Assembly (NCBI GenBank): GCA_947165275.1 | Contig: CAMUZQ010000013.1 | Coordinates: forward strand, 1 to 47,445 | From: an uncultured Lachnospiraceae bacterium | GTDB lineage: Bacteria > Bacillota > Clostridia > Lachnospirales > Lachnospiraceae | Reading direction: 5' to 3' | DNA: 47,445 nucleotides | In this document: piece after piece, positions 16,882 through 25,871 of the stretch | Layout of the letters: every line of letters begins with the position of its first letter | How positions within the stretch are numbered: the first letter of the stretch is position 1 | Program-made: the position numbers and the translations under genes | The notes under the pieces: model-generated | The model's input: only the letters and a program-made list of their open reading frames with translations | Told to the model about the DNA's origin: nothing | Database searches by the model: none

Positions 16882-17519
16882 GCCAGAAGCTCCCTTTTCA
16901 CAAGATCAAGCAGTCTCTCTGTCGCAGCCCTCGGATCCTTTGCTGCATAGATCGCGCTTACGACTGCCACTCCGTCTATTCCGGTGCCCTTAAGCTCCAT
17001 GATATTATCAGGGCCGATACCGCCTATGGCGACTACAGGTATGGATACAGCCTCACATATTGCCTTCAGCTCAGATATGCTGACATCATCTGCATCAGCC
17101 TTTGTCCCGGTTGAAAAGATCGATCCGACTCCCAGATAATCAGCGCCGTCTCTTTCAGCCCTGAGAGCCTGCTCTACAGTCTGCGCCGAAACGCCGAGTA
17201 TCATACCGGGATCTATAAGCTCTCTGACCTTTAAGGCCTCCATATCATGCTGTCCGACATGTACTCCGTCCGCAGAGCACCTTATCGCTGTATCCACATC
17301 ATCATTTACAATGAAAGGCACCTTATACCTCTCACATAAAGCCTTGAGCTCCTCTGCCTCCTTCAAAATGCTCTCCGCATCAAGCTCCTTTTCCCTCAGC
17401 TGTATGCAAGTGGCTCCTCCTGCAAGTGCTTCCTCTGTTACCTCATACAATGTCCTTCCGTCAAGCCATGTCCTGTCAGTCACGGCATATACCGGCATCA
17501 TTTTTTTATCGAATCTCAT
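16878..17519 (-). CDS. thiE: Thiamine-phosphate synthase
   Basis: ThiE couples HMP-PP with hydroxyethylthiazole phosphate to form thiamine monophosphate (TMP). The protein (about 213 residues) is a TIM barrel with MPVYAVTDR near the start, GATCIQLREKELD (the QLREK motif), VNDDVDTAIRCSADGVHVGQ (NDDxD and GVHVGQ) and the phosphate loop VVAIGGIGPDNI. The ATG at 17517-17519 (MRFDKKMMPVYAVTDR), with AAGG eight bases before it, is preferred to a TTG six codons further up. It overlaps the end of thiM by 14 bases. Confidence 0.95.
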   Translation of the reverse strand: MRFDKKMMPVYAVTDRTWLDGRTLYEVTEEALAGGATCIQLREKELDAESILKEAEELKALCERYKVPFIVNDDVDTAIRCSADGVHVGQHDMEALKVRELIDPGMILGVSAQTVEQALRAERDGADYLGVGSIFSTGTKADADDVSISELKAICEAVSIPVVAIGGIGPDNIMELKGTGIDGVAVVSAIYAAKDPRAATERLLDLVKRELLA

Positions 17520-18333
17520 ATCTTGCGCCTTTCTCAAGCTGATCTCCGCTCATGTTGCAGACAGCATCGATCAGATAATTCCGGTAAGTCGAATTCCCGT
17601 CCTGCTCTGACAGCCTGCTCCTTGCCACCTCGCCTGCAAGCCCCATGGCGATGGTCGCAGCGCATACCGATTCAAAGCATCTGTCCGGATCCGCCACAAC
17701 AAAAGCAGCAGTCATGGCAGACAGCATGCAGCCTGTTCCCGTCACCCTGCTCATCATGGGATCCCCGTTTTTTATACAGCAGACCTTCTCACCGTCCGTT
17801 ATTATGTCAGTTGCTCCGGTGATGGCCACCACAGCTCCTGTATCCTTTGAGAAGGCCGAGGCAAATGATATGACACTGTCGATATTTGAATCATTTACCT
17901 GATCTGCAGCATCGGCATCCACTCCTCTGGTGGTACTGCTTCCTCCGTATAATGCCTTTATCTCCGAGATATTTCCCCTGATAACCGCCAGCTTCAATTC
18001 CTTTATGAGAGCTGAGGCGGTTTCCGTTCGAAGCCGCGATGCGCCGGCTCCCACGGGATCAAGCAGTACGGGATGCCCCAGCTCATTGGATCTCCTGCCT
18101 GCAAGAAACATGGAGGGGATCGTGTTTTTATTAAGTGTCCCAATGTTGATATTCAACCCTCCGCAGATAGAGGTTATATCCTCCACGTCGCCCTCATCAT
18201 CCGACATTATGGGCGAAGCTCCGCAGGCCAGAAGTATGTTTGCGCAGTCATTGACCGTCACATAGTTTGTGATATTGTGGACAAGCGGCGCCCTGTCACG
18301 CACGTTATCCATGATCTCCTTAAGCTTTATCAT
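17506..18333 (-). CDS. thiM: Hydroxyethylthiazole kinase
   Basis: The 275-residue ribokinase-fold enzyme phosphorylates hydroxyethylthiazole, salvaging the thiazole half of thiamine. Motifs are PLVHNITNYVTVNDCANILLACGASPIM (residues 16-43), VLLDPVGAGASRLR and the anion-hole VTGTGCMLSAMTAAF. It has a strong GAGGAGAGAGAAT site before the ATG, overlaps thiE, and follows the pyrophosphokinase gene after a 116-base gap that holds a hairpin repeat. Presence of ThiM and CytX with no ThiC/ThiG in the window suggests salvage of both thiamine precursors. Confidence 0.96.
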   Translation of the reverse strand: MIKLKEIMDNVRDRAPLVHNITNYVTVNDCANILLACGASPIMSDDEGDVEDITSICGGLNINIGTLNKNTIPSMFLAGRRSNELGHPVLLDPVGAGASRLRTETASALIKELKLAVIRGNISEIKALYGGSSTTRGVDADAADQVNDSNIDSVISFASAFSKDTGAVVAITGATDIITDGEKVCCIKNGDPMMSRVTGTGCMLSAMTAAFVVADPDRCFESVCAATIAMGLAGEVARSRLSEQDGNSTYRNYLIDAVCNMSGDQLEKGARYEIR

Positions 18334-18385
18334 ATATTCTCTCTCCTCTGTAAAATGTAATTATTATCCGGTTTACTCTGTCCGC

Positions 18386-18424
18386 GTCCTACAGGATCCA
18401 CCGCAGGCGGTACCCCTTAAGGAC
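18386..18424. repeat. REP-like hairpin in the thiamine operon
   Basis: The left arm GTCCTACAGGATCCACCGC and the right arm GCGGTACCCCTTAAGGAC are nearly complementary, giving a long imperfect hairpin with a 2-base loop. It shares the core GATCCACCGC...GCGGTACCCCTTA pattern with the hairpin at 41969-42007. It lies between the pyrophosphokinase gene and thiM and has no U-run, so it is probably not a terminator. Confidence 0.55.
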
Positions 18425-18449
18425 AAAGGACGCCGGTGCTTCAGTCAGC

Positions 18450-19076
18450 TCATGCTTTACATTCCCTTGACAACATTATCAAAAGCATCCCCTCCTTCAC
18501 AGAGATCCTTGCCTCCTTCCCGGCCCAGGTATTGCTCACACCGAGAGGATAGGTATCGGTCATTTCGATATCCTCACATTCATATTTTGTTCCCTTTATA
18601 GTGACCCCTCTGCTCCTGTCCGACAAAGAAAACACTGACAGGGACCAGCCAGCCTTTTCCGGTATCACCGTCTCCCCGCAGGTAAGAAACACTGCCCTCG
18701 AATCAGCTCCCGTAAGCATCGTCTCCACCCCTCCTGCTGTAAGAAATGCTCCCGTCTGTATATTTGCCAGTGTATGATCCAGCCTTCCTCCGAAGGCGCA
18801 GCAGATCACTGCTTTTCTGCAGCCCTCCTTTAAGACGGTCCTTGCAGCATGCATGGTATCCGTATCGTCCTTTTCCACCGGAAGGCGGCATACATTGTAC
18901 TGCTCCGGGGGTATTTCCGATGAATCAAAATCCCCCACTATAAGATCCGGAGTATAGCCCAGGGCTTTGGCATATTCCCATCCCCGGTCGCAGGCGATCA
19001 CATGATCAGGCCCGGGGATATCATCCGGAAGCTCACTGAATTCTCCTCCGGAGATGATAAGACACGTTTCATACAT
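18450..19076 (-). CDS. Thiamine pyrophosphokinase
   Basis: The enzyme, about 208 residues, transfers pyrophosphate from ATP to thiamine to make the cofactor TPP. It shows the family pattern CDRGWEYAKALGYTPDLIVGDFDS (about residues 29-52, with the DFDS motif), KDDTDTMHAA (the D-D-T-D motif) and GRLDHTLANI (GGRxDH). A GTG at 19091 overlaps the terminator, so the ATG at 19074-19076 (MYETCLIISGGEF), with GGGTGGA upstream, is chosen. It is the first gene after the TPP riboswitch and terminator. Family numbering varies (TPK, or ThiN in some Firmicutes), so no symbol is given. Confidence 0.92.
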   Translation of the reverse strand: MYETCLIISGGEFSELPDDIPGPDHVIACDRGWEYAKALGYTPDLIVGDFDSSEIPPEQYNVCRLPVEKDDTDTMHAARTVLKEGCRKAVICCAFGGRLDHTLANIQTGAFLTAGGVETMLTGADSRAVFLTCGETVIPEKAGWSLSVFSLSDRSRGVTIKGTKYECEDIEMTDTYPLGVSNTWAGKEARISVKEGMLLIMLSRECKA

Positions 19077-19091
19077 AATAAATCCACCCAC

Positions 19092-19118
19092 AAAAAAACC
19101 TTCCCCTGCAGGGAAGGT
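19092..19118 (-). terminator. Riboswitch expression platform: intrinsic terminator
   Basis: ACCTTCCC (19098-19105) and GGGAAGGT (19111-19118) form a perfect 8-bp stem with a 5-base loop, followed on the minus strand by a run of T (19092-19098). It is between the TPP aptamer and the first thi gene, so TPP binding should cause early termination. Confidence 0.85.
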
Positions 19119-19139
19119 GAATAATATAAATAAATCCGT

Positions 19140-19232
19140 ATCCTCTCCCTACGACGGCATTATCCGTATCAGGTAAAGGGTCGAAGCTTACAGCTTCCTC
19201 TCAGCCTGTCCTACAAGCTCCCCTGTCAAATC
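19140..19232 (-). promoter_or_regulatory. TPP (THI-box) riboswitch
   Basis: On the minus strand the aptamer has the conserved pieces in order: CAGGGGAGC, then GGCTGAGAGG (CTGAGA at 19199-19204), GACCCTTTACCTGATACGG, then GGATAATGCCG and CGTAGGGAGAGG. These form P1, the pyrimidine-binding J3/2 (CUGAGA) and the pyrophosphate-binding arm (GGATAATGCC). It controls the downstream thiamine operon by the terminator at 19092-19118. A repeated ACGGATTT on both sides of the aptamer could help form the alternative structure. Confidence 0.95.
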
Positions 19233-19271
19233 CGTATTTCGTAGTACATCCTATCACATATCACCGGTCAT

Positions 19272-20966
19272 TTACAAGCTTTCCTTCTTAAACTTCGCGG
19301 CCAGCGCAAGCATCTCCTTCGCATTCTCCCGCACTGCATCGGTGACGGCCGATCCGGAAAGCAGCCTGCAAAGCTCCTCGGCCGGCTCATCTCCTTTAAG
19401 CTCCCTGACAGAGGTCTCTGTCGATGAATCATCCGAGTTCTTTTCTATCACAAAGTGATGATCGGCCATAGCCGCTATCTGCGGCAGGTGGGTTATCGCT
19501 ATGACCTGTCTGCTCCTTGAGAGGATGGCAAGCTTCTCGGCTACCTTTTCCGCAGTCCTGCCTGATATCCCTGTATCTATCTCGTCAAATATCAATGTCG
19601 GAATATCATCTGTATCCGCAAGCACTGTCTTCAAGGCCAGCATGATACGTGAGAGCTCTCCGCCGGATGCCACATTCTCAAGAGGCATCAGCTTCTCACC
19701 CTTATTCAGAGAGATCATAAAAGAAACAGAATCATAGCCTGCAGATGACAGCGAACCGGGATCCGGCTCGACCCGGATCTCAAATTCGATATTTTCAAAA
19801 TTAAGATCCACAAGCGCCTCCTTCATCTGCTCCTGAAGCCTGACGGCCGCCCTGCTCCTGACCTCGGAAAGTCTGCCGCAGACTGATAAAAGCTCCTTCT
19901 TTTCCTTATCAAGTCCTGCTTGAAGCTTCTCAAGGTATGCATCATGATCCTCTATCTTCAAAAGCTCCTTCTGCCTTTCCTCAAGAGCTGCATATATATC
20001 CTCGATCGTCCTTCCGTATTTGGATTTCAGATGATTGATAAGATCAAGTCTCTCTTCAGTTTCCCTGAATTCCTCCTCGGAAAAATCCATGCTGCGAAGC
20101 CTGTCACCTATGTCGATCGAAAGATCGCCCACCAGGGCCTCGATCTCCGACAGACGACCGATGATATCATCTGTCTTCTCATCCATACCCTGCAGTCCGG
20201 ACATGCTCTCAGACGCTTTTCCGATGTATCCGGACACGTTGCCTTCCGCATTTTCACTTAAGGCTCCCAGGGCATCCGACAGGCTTTCGGCTATTCTCCT
20301 GGAATTTTTCATCAGGGAATACCTGCTCTCCGTCTCCTCATCCTCACCCTCAAGCAGTCCTGCATTCTCTATCTCCGAAGCCTCGAAGCTCAAAAGATCC
20401 CTTCTCCTGTTTAATTCAGCCGGATCTGATATATCCTGCTCCAGCTCGTCCAGCACTTCCCTGTATTTCCTGTAATGTCCGAGGACAGTGCCCAAAAGCT
20501 CCTCCGCCTCCTCTCCCGCGTATCTGTCGAGGATATGGCAGAGATTCTTTTTTGCCAGAAGCCCCATCTGATCCCGCTGTCCGTGGATATCGATAAGCAC
20601 GGACGCTGCCTTTTTCAATACCGAGGCATTCACTGCACTGCCGTTTATCCTGGCCAGGTACCGCCCGTCCTTTATCCTTCTTGTCATTATCACAAGGCCG
20701 TCATCATCCGTCTCTATATCAAGGGCGGCCATTTCCGCTTTTTCATGATCCGATACAGCCTCAAATACAAGCTCGACCGATGCCTCATCCTCACCATGAC
20801 GGACTATATCCCCCCTTGCCTTTCCGCCGAGAGCCAGCTCCACAGAGCCTATCACCAGGGATTTTCCTGCCCCGGTCTCTCCGGTTATGATATTAAGCCC
20901 CGGCCCGAATTCTGTTTCGGCCTCTCTTATAAGGGCAAGATTCTTTACCTTTTCACTAATCAGCAT
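19272..20966 (-). CDS. recN: DNA repair protein RecN
   Basis: The 564-residue SMC-like ATPase acts early in double-strand break repair by homologous recombination. It has Walker A GETGAGKSLVIGSVELALGG (about residues 29-48), a long coiled coil (about 150-370), the signature VASGGELSRIMLALK and Walker B PTLIFDEIDTGISG, followed by RQVIAITHLPQIAAMADHHF. Length is usual (550-575). It starts 25 bases downstream of mobile element B copy 2 and ends just upstream of the riboswitch. Confidence 0.96.
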   Translation of the reverse strand: MLISEKVKNLALIREAETEFGPGLNIITGETGAGKSLVIGSVELALGGKARGDIVRHGEDEASVELVFEAVSDHEKAEMAALDIETDDDGLVIMTRRIKDGRYLARINGSAVNASVLKKAASVLIDIHGQRDQMGLLAKKNLCHILDRYAGEEAEELLGTVLGHYRKYREVLDELEQDISDPAELNRRRDLLSFEASEIENAGLLEGEDEETESRYSLMKNSRRIAESLSDALGALSENAEGNVSGYIGKASESMSGLQGMDEKTDDIIGRLSEIEALVGDLSIDIGDRLRSMDFSEEEFRETEERLDLINHLKSKYGRTIEDIYAALEERQKELLKIEDHDAYLEKLQAGLDKEKKELLSVCGRLSEVRSRAAVRLQEQMKEALVDLNFENIEFEIRVEPDPGSLSSAGYDSVSFMISLNKGEKLMPLENVASGGELSRIMLALKTVLADTDDIPTLIFDEIDTGISGRTAEKVAEKLAILSRSRQVIAITHLPQIAAMADHHFVIEKNSDDSSTETSVRELKGDEPAEELCRLLSGSAVTDAVRENAKEMLALAAKFKKESL

Positions 20967-20990
20967 AACCTGTCACCTATTATAATAATA

Positions 20991-21206
20991 CTAGTATAAC
21001 GTATCTTAAATAACTGGACCAAATGCTTGCCTGCTCACCTGATAGCACGTGCCGAAAAAGCCTCGGCGGTCTCCGCTTCGCTACGGTCCGTGCTAAGCAA
21101 ACAGCCACTGGCTGTTTAGCACCCCGCTACGCCTACGTTTTTTGACACGCACTCTCAGGCAAGCATTCGTCGCATTAGGCCAGTTATTTTGCGAACGTAA
21201 TACTAG
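20991..21206. mobile_element. MITE-like element B, copy 2 (216 bp, longer centre)
   Basis: Read on the plus strand it is the reverse complement of copy 1, with almost no differences in both arms (TAACGTATCTTAAATAACTG on the left, GGCCAGTTATTTTGCGAACG on the right). The outer ends are CTAGTATAACGT and ACGTAATACTAG. In the centre the small hairpin of copy 1 is replaced by about 51 bases carrying another hairpin (GTGCTAA...TTTAGCAC around 21090-21121). The element fills the recN-nadK intergenic space. Confidence 0.8.
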
Positions 21207-21251
21207 CGTGTTGGAGCGAAAGAGTCTCCGCGAAACATTTATGTTAACCGA

Positions 21252-22094
21252 TCATACTTCATCCTTGAATTTATTATGAAGCACGTTCAAGAAGCTGTCG
21301 TCATGCAGTCTTACTATCTTTGTGATCTTTCCTGATCTGGTTATCCTTACTCCGCCGTCCTCCGGAAGTGATGCTGTCTCCCTTCCGTCAAAGGCTACTC
21401 CTATATCCTTTTTCCCCGTCGAAATATATATCTCATCATCCGCGGAAAGAACTACGGAACGGCTGTTTAAGGTATGCGGACAGATCGGAGTGATGATGAA
21501 AAGCTTTGATCCGGGCTCCACGATGGGACCGCCTGCAGACAGCGAATATGCTGTAGAACCTGTCGGTGTACAGACTATGATACCATCTGCGCGGTAGCTT
21601 TTCAAGAATTTTTTATTGACATACACATCATATTCAACGACCCGCATATTGCCCTGTCTGTGTACGACTATGTCATTAAGCGAGCTGTCGGTACAAAGCA
21701 CCTCCCCGCCTGATACTATATCCCCCGTTATCATCATCCGCTCGTCTACGATATACTTATCCTCGATCAGAGCATCCAGGGCAGGTATTATCTCTTCCTT
21801 TTCCACATCTGTGAGATATCCGAGCCTGCCTGTATTTATACCCAGTATGGGTATGCCCAGATCAGCCACATCCCTGGCTGCCTGTATCAGGGTCCCGTCG
21901 CCTCCGAGCACAAGTATGCACTCCGTATCACCGGGCACAGAGCTGCTGTCGGTATATCTGTCATATTCATTGCACTCTGCAGTCACATTTATACTGTATC
22001 TCAGGCCGCGCTCCTTCAGATATGTCTCTATCCTGTGCGCCGCCGTAAGCCCTGTATCCCTCGTGGGGTTTGCTATCAAATAAAAACATCTCAT
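21252..22094 (-). CDS. nadK: NAD kinase
   Basis: The 280-residue enzyme phosphorylates NAD to NADP. It shows the GGDGTLIQAARDVADLGIP motif (about residues 64-82), NTGRLGYLTDV, and the typical C-terminal glycine-rich segment TGSTAYSLSAGGPIVEPGS (about residues 176-194). Length is normal. It overlaps tlyA by 4 bases. In related genomes an argR gene usually lies between nadK and recN; here only element B and about 45 other bases are there. Confidence 0.95.
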   Translation of the reverse strand: MRCFYLIANPTRDTGLTAAHRIETYLKERGLRYSINVTAECNEYDRYTDSSSVPGDTECILVLGGDGTLIQAARDVADLGIPILGINTGRLGYLTDVEKEEIIPALDALIEDKYIVDERMMITGDIVSGGEVLCTDSSLNDIVVHRQGNMRVVEYDVYVNKKFLKSYRADGIIVCTPTGSTAYSLSAGGPIVEPGSKLFIITPICPHTLNSRSVVLSADDEIYISTGKKDIGVAFDGRETASLPEDGGVRITRSGKITKIVRLHDDSFLNVLHNKFKDEV

Positions 22095-22912
22095 ATCCGG
22101 TCCAGCTCTTCGTGTGCCGCCTTTACGATATCCCCGATATCGATAACGGGACTCTTTCCCTCTCCGGCTCCGCTTGTATTTTTCTTTATATACATCAGAT
22201 ACTCTATATTTCCCTCAGGTCCCTTGATCGGAGAATGATCAAGGCCCAGAAGCATAAATCCATTCTCAGCAGCATATCCGACACAGGCTTCTATGACCTC
22301 CCTGTGAATCTCGGGATCTCTTACAACCCCTTTTTTGCCGACCTTTTCCCTGCCTGCTTCGAACTGGGGCTTGATGAGACAGACCATCTCACCGTCCCCG
22401 GGCAATATATCCCCCGCTGCGGGAAGTATCTTTGAAAGAGAGATAAATGATACATCTACGGATGCAAAATCCGGACTTTCCCCTATATCCTCCCGGGTCA
22501 GGTATCTGAAATTGGTCTTTTCCATGCAGACGACCCGTTCATCGTTTCTGAGGCTCCATGCCAGCTGTCCGTATCCCACATCTATGGCATAAACCCTGAC
22601 TGCGCCGTTCTGCAGCATGCAATCCGTGAACCCGCCGGTGGAGGCGCCTATATCCATACATATGAGCCCGTCAAGCGAAAGCCCGAAGCAGCTGACTGCT
22701 TTTTCAAGCTTCAATCCGCCCCGGCTCACATATTTAAGCTTATCTCCCCTGTATTCGATCCCCGCATTATCGGGAAAGCTGCTGCCTGCCTTATCCTCTC
22801 TGACACCATCCACATAAACGTTCCCCTCCATTATCATGGATCTGGCCCGTTCCCTCGAGGGTGCCATGCCCCGCTCTACCAGAAGCACATCCAGCCGTTT
22901 CCTGTCAGCCAT
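22091..22912 (-). CDS. tlyA: TlyA-family rRNA 2'-O-methyltransferase
   Basis: The 273-residue protein has an N-terminal S4 RNA-binding domain (RLDVLLVERGMAPSRERARSMI) and a C-terminal FtsJ-like SAM methyltransferase domain with CMDIGASTGGFTDCML (motif I, about residues 78-93). TlyA enzymes methylate ribose of 16S and 23S rRNA and confer capreomycin sensitivity in mycobacteria; the older name is hemolysin A. It overlaps nadK by 4 bases and dxs by 8 bases, as in many Clostridia. Confidence 0.93.
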   Translation of the reverse strand: MADRKRLDVLLVERGMAPSRERARSMIMEGNVYVDGVREDKAGSSFPDNAGIEYRGDKLKYVSRGGLKLEKAVSCFGLSLDGLICMDIGASTGGFTDCMLQNGAVRVYAIDVGYGQLAWSLRNDERVVCMEKTNFRYLTREDIGESPDFASVDVSFISLSKILPAAGDILPGDGEMVCLIKPQFEAGREKVGKKGVVRDPEIHREVIEACVGYAAENGFMLLGLDHSPIKGPEGNIEYLMYIKKNTSGAGEGKSPVIDIGDIVKAAHEELDRI

Positions 22913-24794
22913 GCTTTTTCCCGTCAGGATCCATGCTCTGAAGCTTGTTTATTATCCTGCCTGCAACGCTTTCCGGATCCATTCCCAGCTTCTCCCTGAG
23001 TATGTCTATTGAGCCATGAGGCACAAATTCATCCGGCACCGCAATATTCAATATCTCCGTCTGAAGATCATTTACAGCGGCGAATTCCGTGACATGCTCC
23101 CCGTAGCCTCCCGACATGACATTATCTTCAAGTGTCACTATGAGTCTGTGTGTGTCCGTGATCCTGATGAGCATATCCTCATCTATCGGCTTCACGAATC
23201 TGGCATTTATCAGACTGCAGGCATAGCCCTTTTCCTTAAGGATCTCCCGCACCTTTTCCGCAGTCTCCACCATGGCTCCCACGGCAAAAAGAGCGATCCC
23301 CTCTTCCTCAAATATGATCTCACTCTTCCCGTGCTCTATTTCCTCGCGATACTCCTGAAGCCCGCAATAAGCAGTAGCTCTGGGATATCTCACAGCGATC
23401 GGTCCCTCATAGGTGAGAGCGAATTTCATCATATCCGAAAGCTCCCACTTGTTCTTGGGTGCCATGATGGTCATATTGGGCATTGTAGATAGGAATGAAA
23501 GATCAAATACCCCCTGATGCGTCTCTCCGTCAGCCCCTACTATCCCAGCCCTGTCTATGGCGAATATGACCGCCAGATTTCCGATGCAGACATCATGCAG
23601 TATCTCATCATAGGCTCGCTGGAGAAAGGAGGAATAAATGGCGACCACCGGTCTCATCCCGCCTGCGGCAAGCCCGGCGGCAAAGGTGACCGCATGCCCC
23701 TCTGCTATCCCCACGTCAGCAAACCTGTCGGGATATATATTCCTGTATCTCTTAAGTCCGGTCCCGTCAGGCATGGCCGCTGTGATGGCTATGACATTGT
23801 CATTCCTCGCAGCAAGCTTTATCATCACTGTGGAGAAGATATCCGTATAACTCGCCATCCCCGAATGGTTCTTCGGCAGTCCTGTCTGTATATCAAAAGG
23901 TCCCGTCCCGTGAAATCTTGCCGGATGTCTCTCAGCAGGAGCATAGCCCTTGCCCTTCTTGGTGCATACATGGATCATGACAGTATGCTTTATATTCTTC
24001 GCTTCTCTGATCGCTTTTTCCAAAGCTCCTATGTCATGACCGTCCACAGGACCCAGATAGGTGATCCCCATATCCTCAAAAAGCATTCCGGGCACGACAA
24101 GCTGCTTCATGGAGCTCTTGAATTTCTTAAGGCTGTCCAGCACCTTATCGCCCTTCGGCATGCTCTTCAATAAGAACTCCTCCATGTTTATCTTGAAATT
24201 CTGGTATCCGACAGCCGTCCTTATTCCCTGGAGGTATCTGGACATGCCTCCCACATTCTCGGATATGGACATATCATTGTCGTTAAGTATGATTATGAAA
24301 TTAGTCTTAAGCTTGGCTGCATTATTCAGTCCCTCGTAGGCAAGACCTCCTGTGAGAGCGCCGTCGCCGATCACAGATACCACCCTGTAGTTTTCATTTC
24401 TCAGATCCCTCGCCTTTACAAGGCCCAGGCCCGCGGAGATCGAAGTGCTCGAATGCCCCGTATCGAATACATCGCAGTCGCTTTCATGTCTTTTGGGAAA
24501 ACCGCTCATGCCGCCGAACTGTCTCAGAGTGTCAAAGCCCTCCCGTCTGCCGGTGAGGAGCTTGTGAATATAAGCCTGATGCCCTACATCAAAAATGATC
24601 TTGTCCTTCGGAAGCGTCAGCTGTCTGTGCAGGGCTATGGTGAGCTCCACGACTCCCAGATTGCTGCCGAGATGTCCCCCGTTCTCACTTACCTTTTCGA
24701 TCAGAAATTCCCTGATCTCTCCGGCAAGTCTCGGAAGCTCGCTCTTCGAGATCTTCTTTATATCATTTTCCTTATGTATCCTGTCCAGTATCAA
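22905..24794 (-). CDS. dxs: 1-deoxy-D-xylulose-5-phosphate synthase
   Basis: The 629-residue thiamine-diphosphate enzyme condenses pyruvate and glyceraldehyde 3-phosphate to DXP, the first step of the MEP isoprenoid pathway. GDGALTGGLAYEGLNNA (about residues 144-160) is the TPP-binding motif. DVGHQAYIHKLLTGR and the transketolase-like PYR domain (DVGIAEGHAVTFAAGLA) are present. The start MILDRIHKENDIKKI is encoded by TTG at 24792-24794 with AAGGCGG seven bases upstream; a stop lies in frame shortly above. It is consistent with the adjacent isoprenoid gene ispA, and its TPP need links it to the thiamine operon. Confidence 0.95.
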   Translation of the reverse strand: MILDRIHKENDIKKISKSELPRLAGEIREFLIEKVSENGGHLGSNLGVVELTIALHRQLTLPKDKIIFDVGHQAYIHKLLTGRREGFDTLRQFGGMSGFPKRHESDCDVFDTGHSSTSISAGLGLVKARDLRNENYRVVSVIGDGALTGGLAYEGLNNAAKLKTNFIIILNDNDMSISENVGGMSRYLQGIRTAVGYQNFKINMEEFLLKSMPKGDKVLDSLKKFKSSMKQLVVPGMLFEDMGITYLGPVDGHDIGALEKAIREAKNIKHTVMIHVCTKKGKGYAPAERHPARFHGTGPFDIQTGLPKNHSGMASYTDIFSTVMIKLAARNDNVIAITAAMPDGTGLKRYRNIYPDRFADVGIAEGHAVTFAAGLAAGGMRPVVAIYSSFLQRAYDEILHDVCIGNLAVIFAIDRAGIVGADGETHQGVFDLSFLSTMPNMTIMAPKNKWELSDMMKFALTYEGPIAVRYPRATAYCGLQEYREEIEHGKSEIIFEEEGIALFAVGAMVETAEKVREILKEKGYACSLINARFVKPIDEDMLIRITDTHRLIVTLEDNVMSGGYGEHVTEFAAVNDLQTEILNIAVPDEFVPHGSIDILREKLGMDPESVAGRIINKLQSMDPDGKKHG

Positions 24795-24875
24795 TCCAGT
24801 ACCGCCTTTTTGCTATAGTTGATCTCAGATCCTCCTGCCGTCTGCCATACCCCGCCGGGGCAGGCCGTCAGTTTA

Positions 24876-25769
24876 TCAGCTGGTCCTTCCTATCATCGAA
24901 AGGATCAGACCTCTGAGAAATTCGTTGCTCCTTCCTATGCTGTCAAAAAGCTCTGTTGCCTTCTCTGACATTTCCTTTGCATCCTTTTTGGATTCCTCCA
25001 GCCCCTTAAGGGTAACGTATGTTGTTTTATTGTTTTTTTCATCGGAGCCTACACGCTTGCCTATAAGCTTCTCATCACCTTCGACATCAAGTATGTCATC
25101 CTCGATCTGGAAGGCAGTACCTACCAGCAGGGCCACCTGTGAAATTATGTCAACCTCTTTCATGGGTGCTCCCGCAAGCAGGGCCCCTATCTCCATCGAT
25201 GCCTGGATCAAAGCTCCTGTCTTATTCTCATGAATATACATAAGCTCATCAAGGTCCAGCTTTTTTTTCTTCTGATCAGCGTCCACATCACAGGCCTGTC
25301 CGCCTAGCATGCCGTGCAGTCCTGATTTATCTGCAAGCACCCTGAGAGCCCTGATAGTCCTGCCTGTATCCGCCTCTTTTACGTCAAAGGCCTTAAGGGC
25401 AGTCTCAAAAGCAAGATTCAGCAGCCCGTCTCCTGCAAGCACAGCCATCCCTTCCCCGTAGATCACATGGGTAGTCTTGCGCCCACGCCTGAATTCATCA
25501 TTATCCATTGCTTCCAGATCGTCATGAACCAGTGAATAATTATGTATCATCTCTATAGCCGCCATGAAAGGCTCTATGACCTCTCCTTCTCCGCCGAACA
25601 TCTTATATGTCTCATACATGAATATAGGACGGAGCCTCTTGCCTCCTGCCTTCACTGAATAATTTATGGCTGAGACGATCGTAGCCGGATAGCCCTTCTC
25701 CTCCGGCAGATATCTGTATATTATTTCCTCGGCCCTGAGTCTGGCCATCTTCATTTCCGATTCGTTCAT
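24876..25769 (-). CDS. ispA: Geranyl/farnesyl diphosphate synthase (polyprenyl synthetase)
   Basis: The 297-residue prenyltransferase condenses isopentenyl diphosphate with allylic diphosphates. It has the first aspartate-rich motif DDLEAMDND with RRGRKTTH, the second motif DDILD (QIEDDILDVEG) and the KAGGKRLRP motif. The position before dxs and after xseB is the standard Firmicutes order. Product chain length (C10, C15 or longer) cannot be told with certainty; the family is usually FPP synthase. Confidence 0.93.
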   Translation of the reverse strand: MNESEMKMARLRAEEIIYRYLPEEKGYPATIVSAINYSVKAGGKRLRPIFMYETYKMFGGEGEVIEPFMAAIEMIHNYSLVHDDLEAMDNDEFRRGRKTTHVIYGEGMAVLAGDGLLNLAFETALKAFDVKEADTGRTIRALRVLADKSGLHGMLGGQACDVDADQKKKKLDLDELMYIHENKTGALIQASMEIGALLAGAPMKEVDIISQVALLVGTAFQIEDDILDVEGDEKLIGKRVGSDEKNNKTTYVTLKGLEESKKDAKEMSEKATELFDSIGRSNEFLRGLILSMIGRTS

Positions 25770-25871
25770 TATTAAGTCTCCGATCCTTTCCGGAAGAGTT
25801 CCCTCCGTACTGCCTACTCATGTACTGATGCATAAAAGATAATAGTACCACATCGGGTTTCTTATCTCAAA

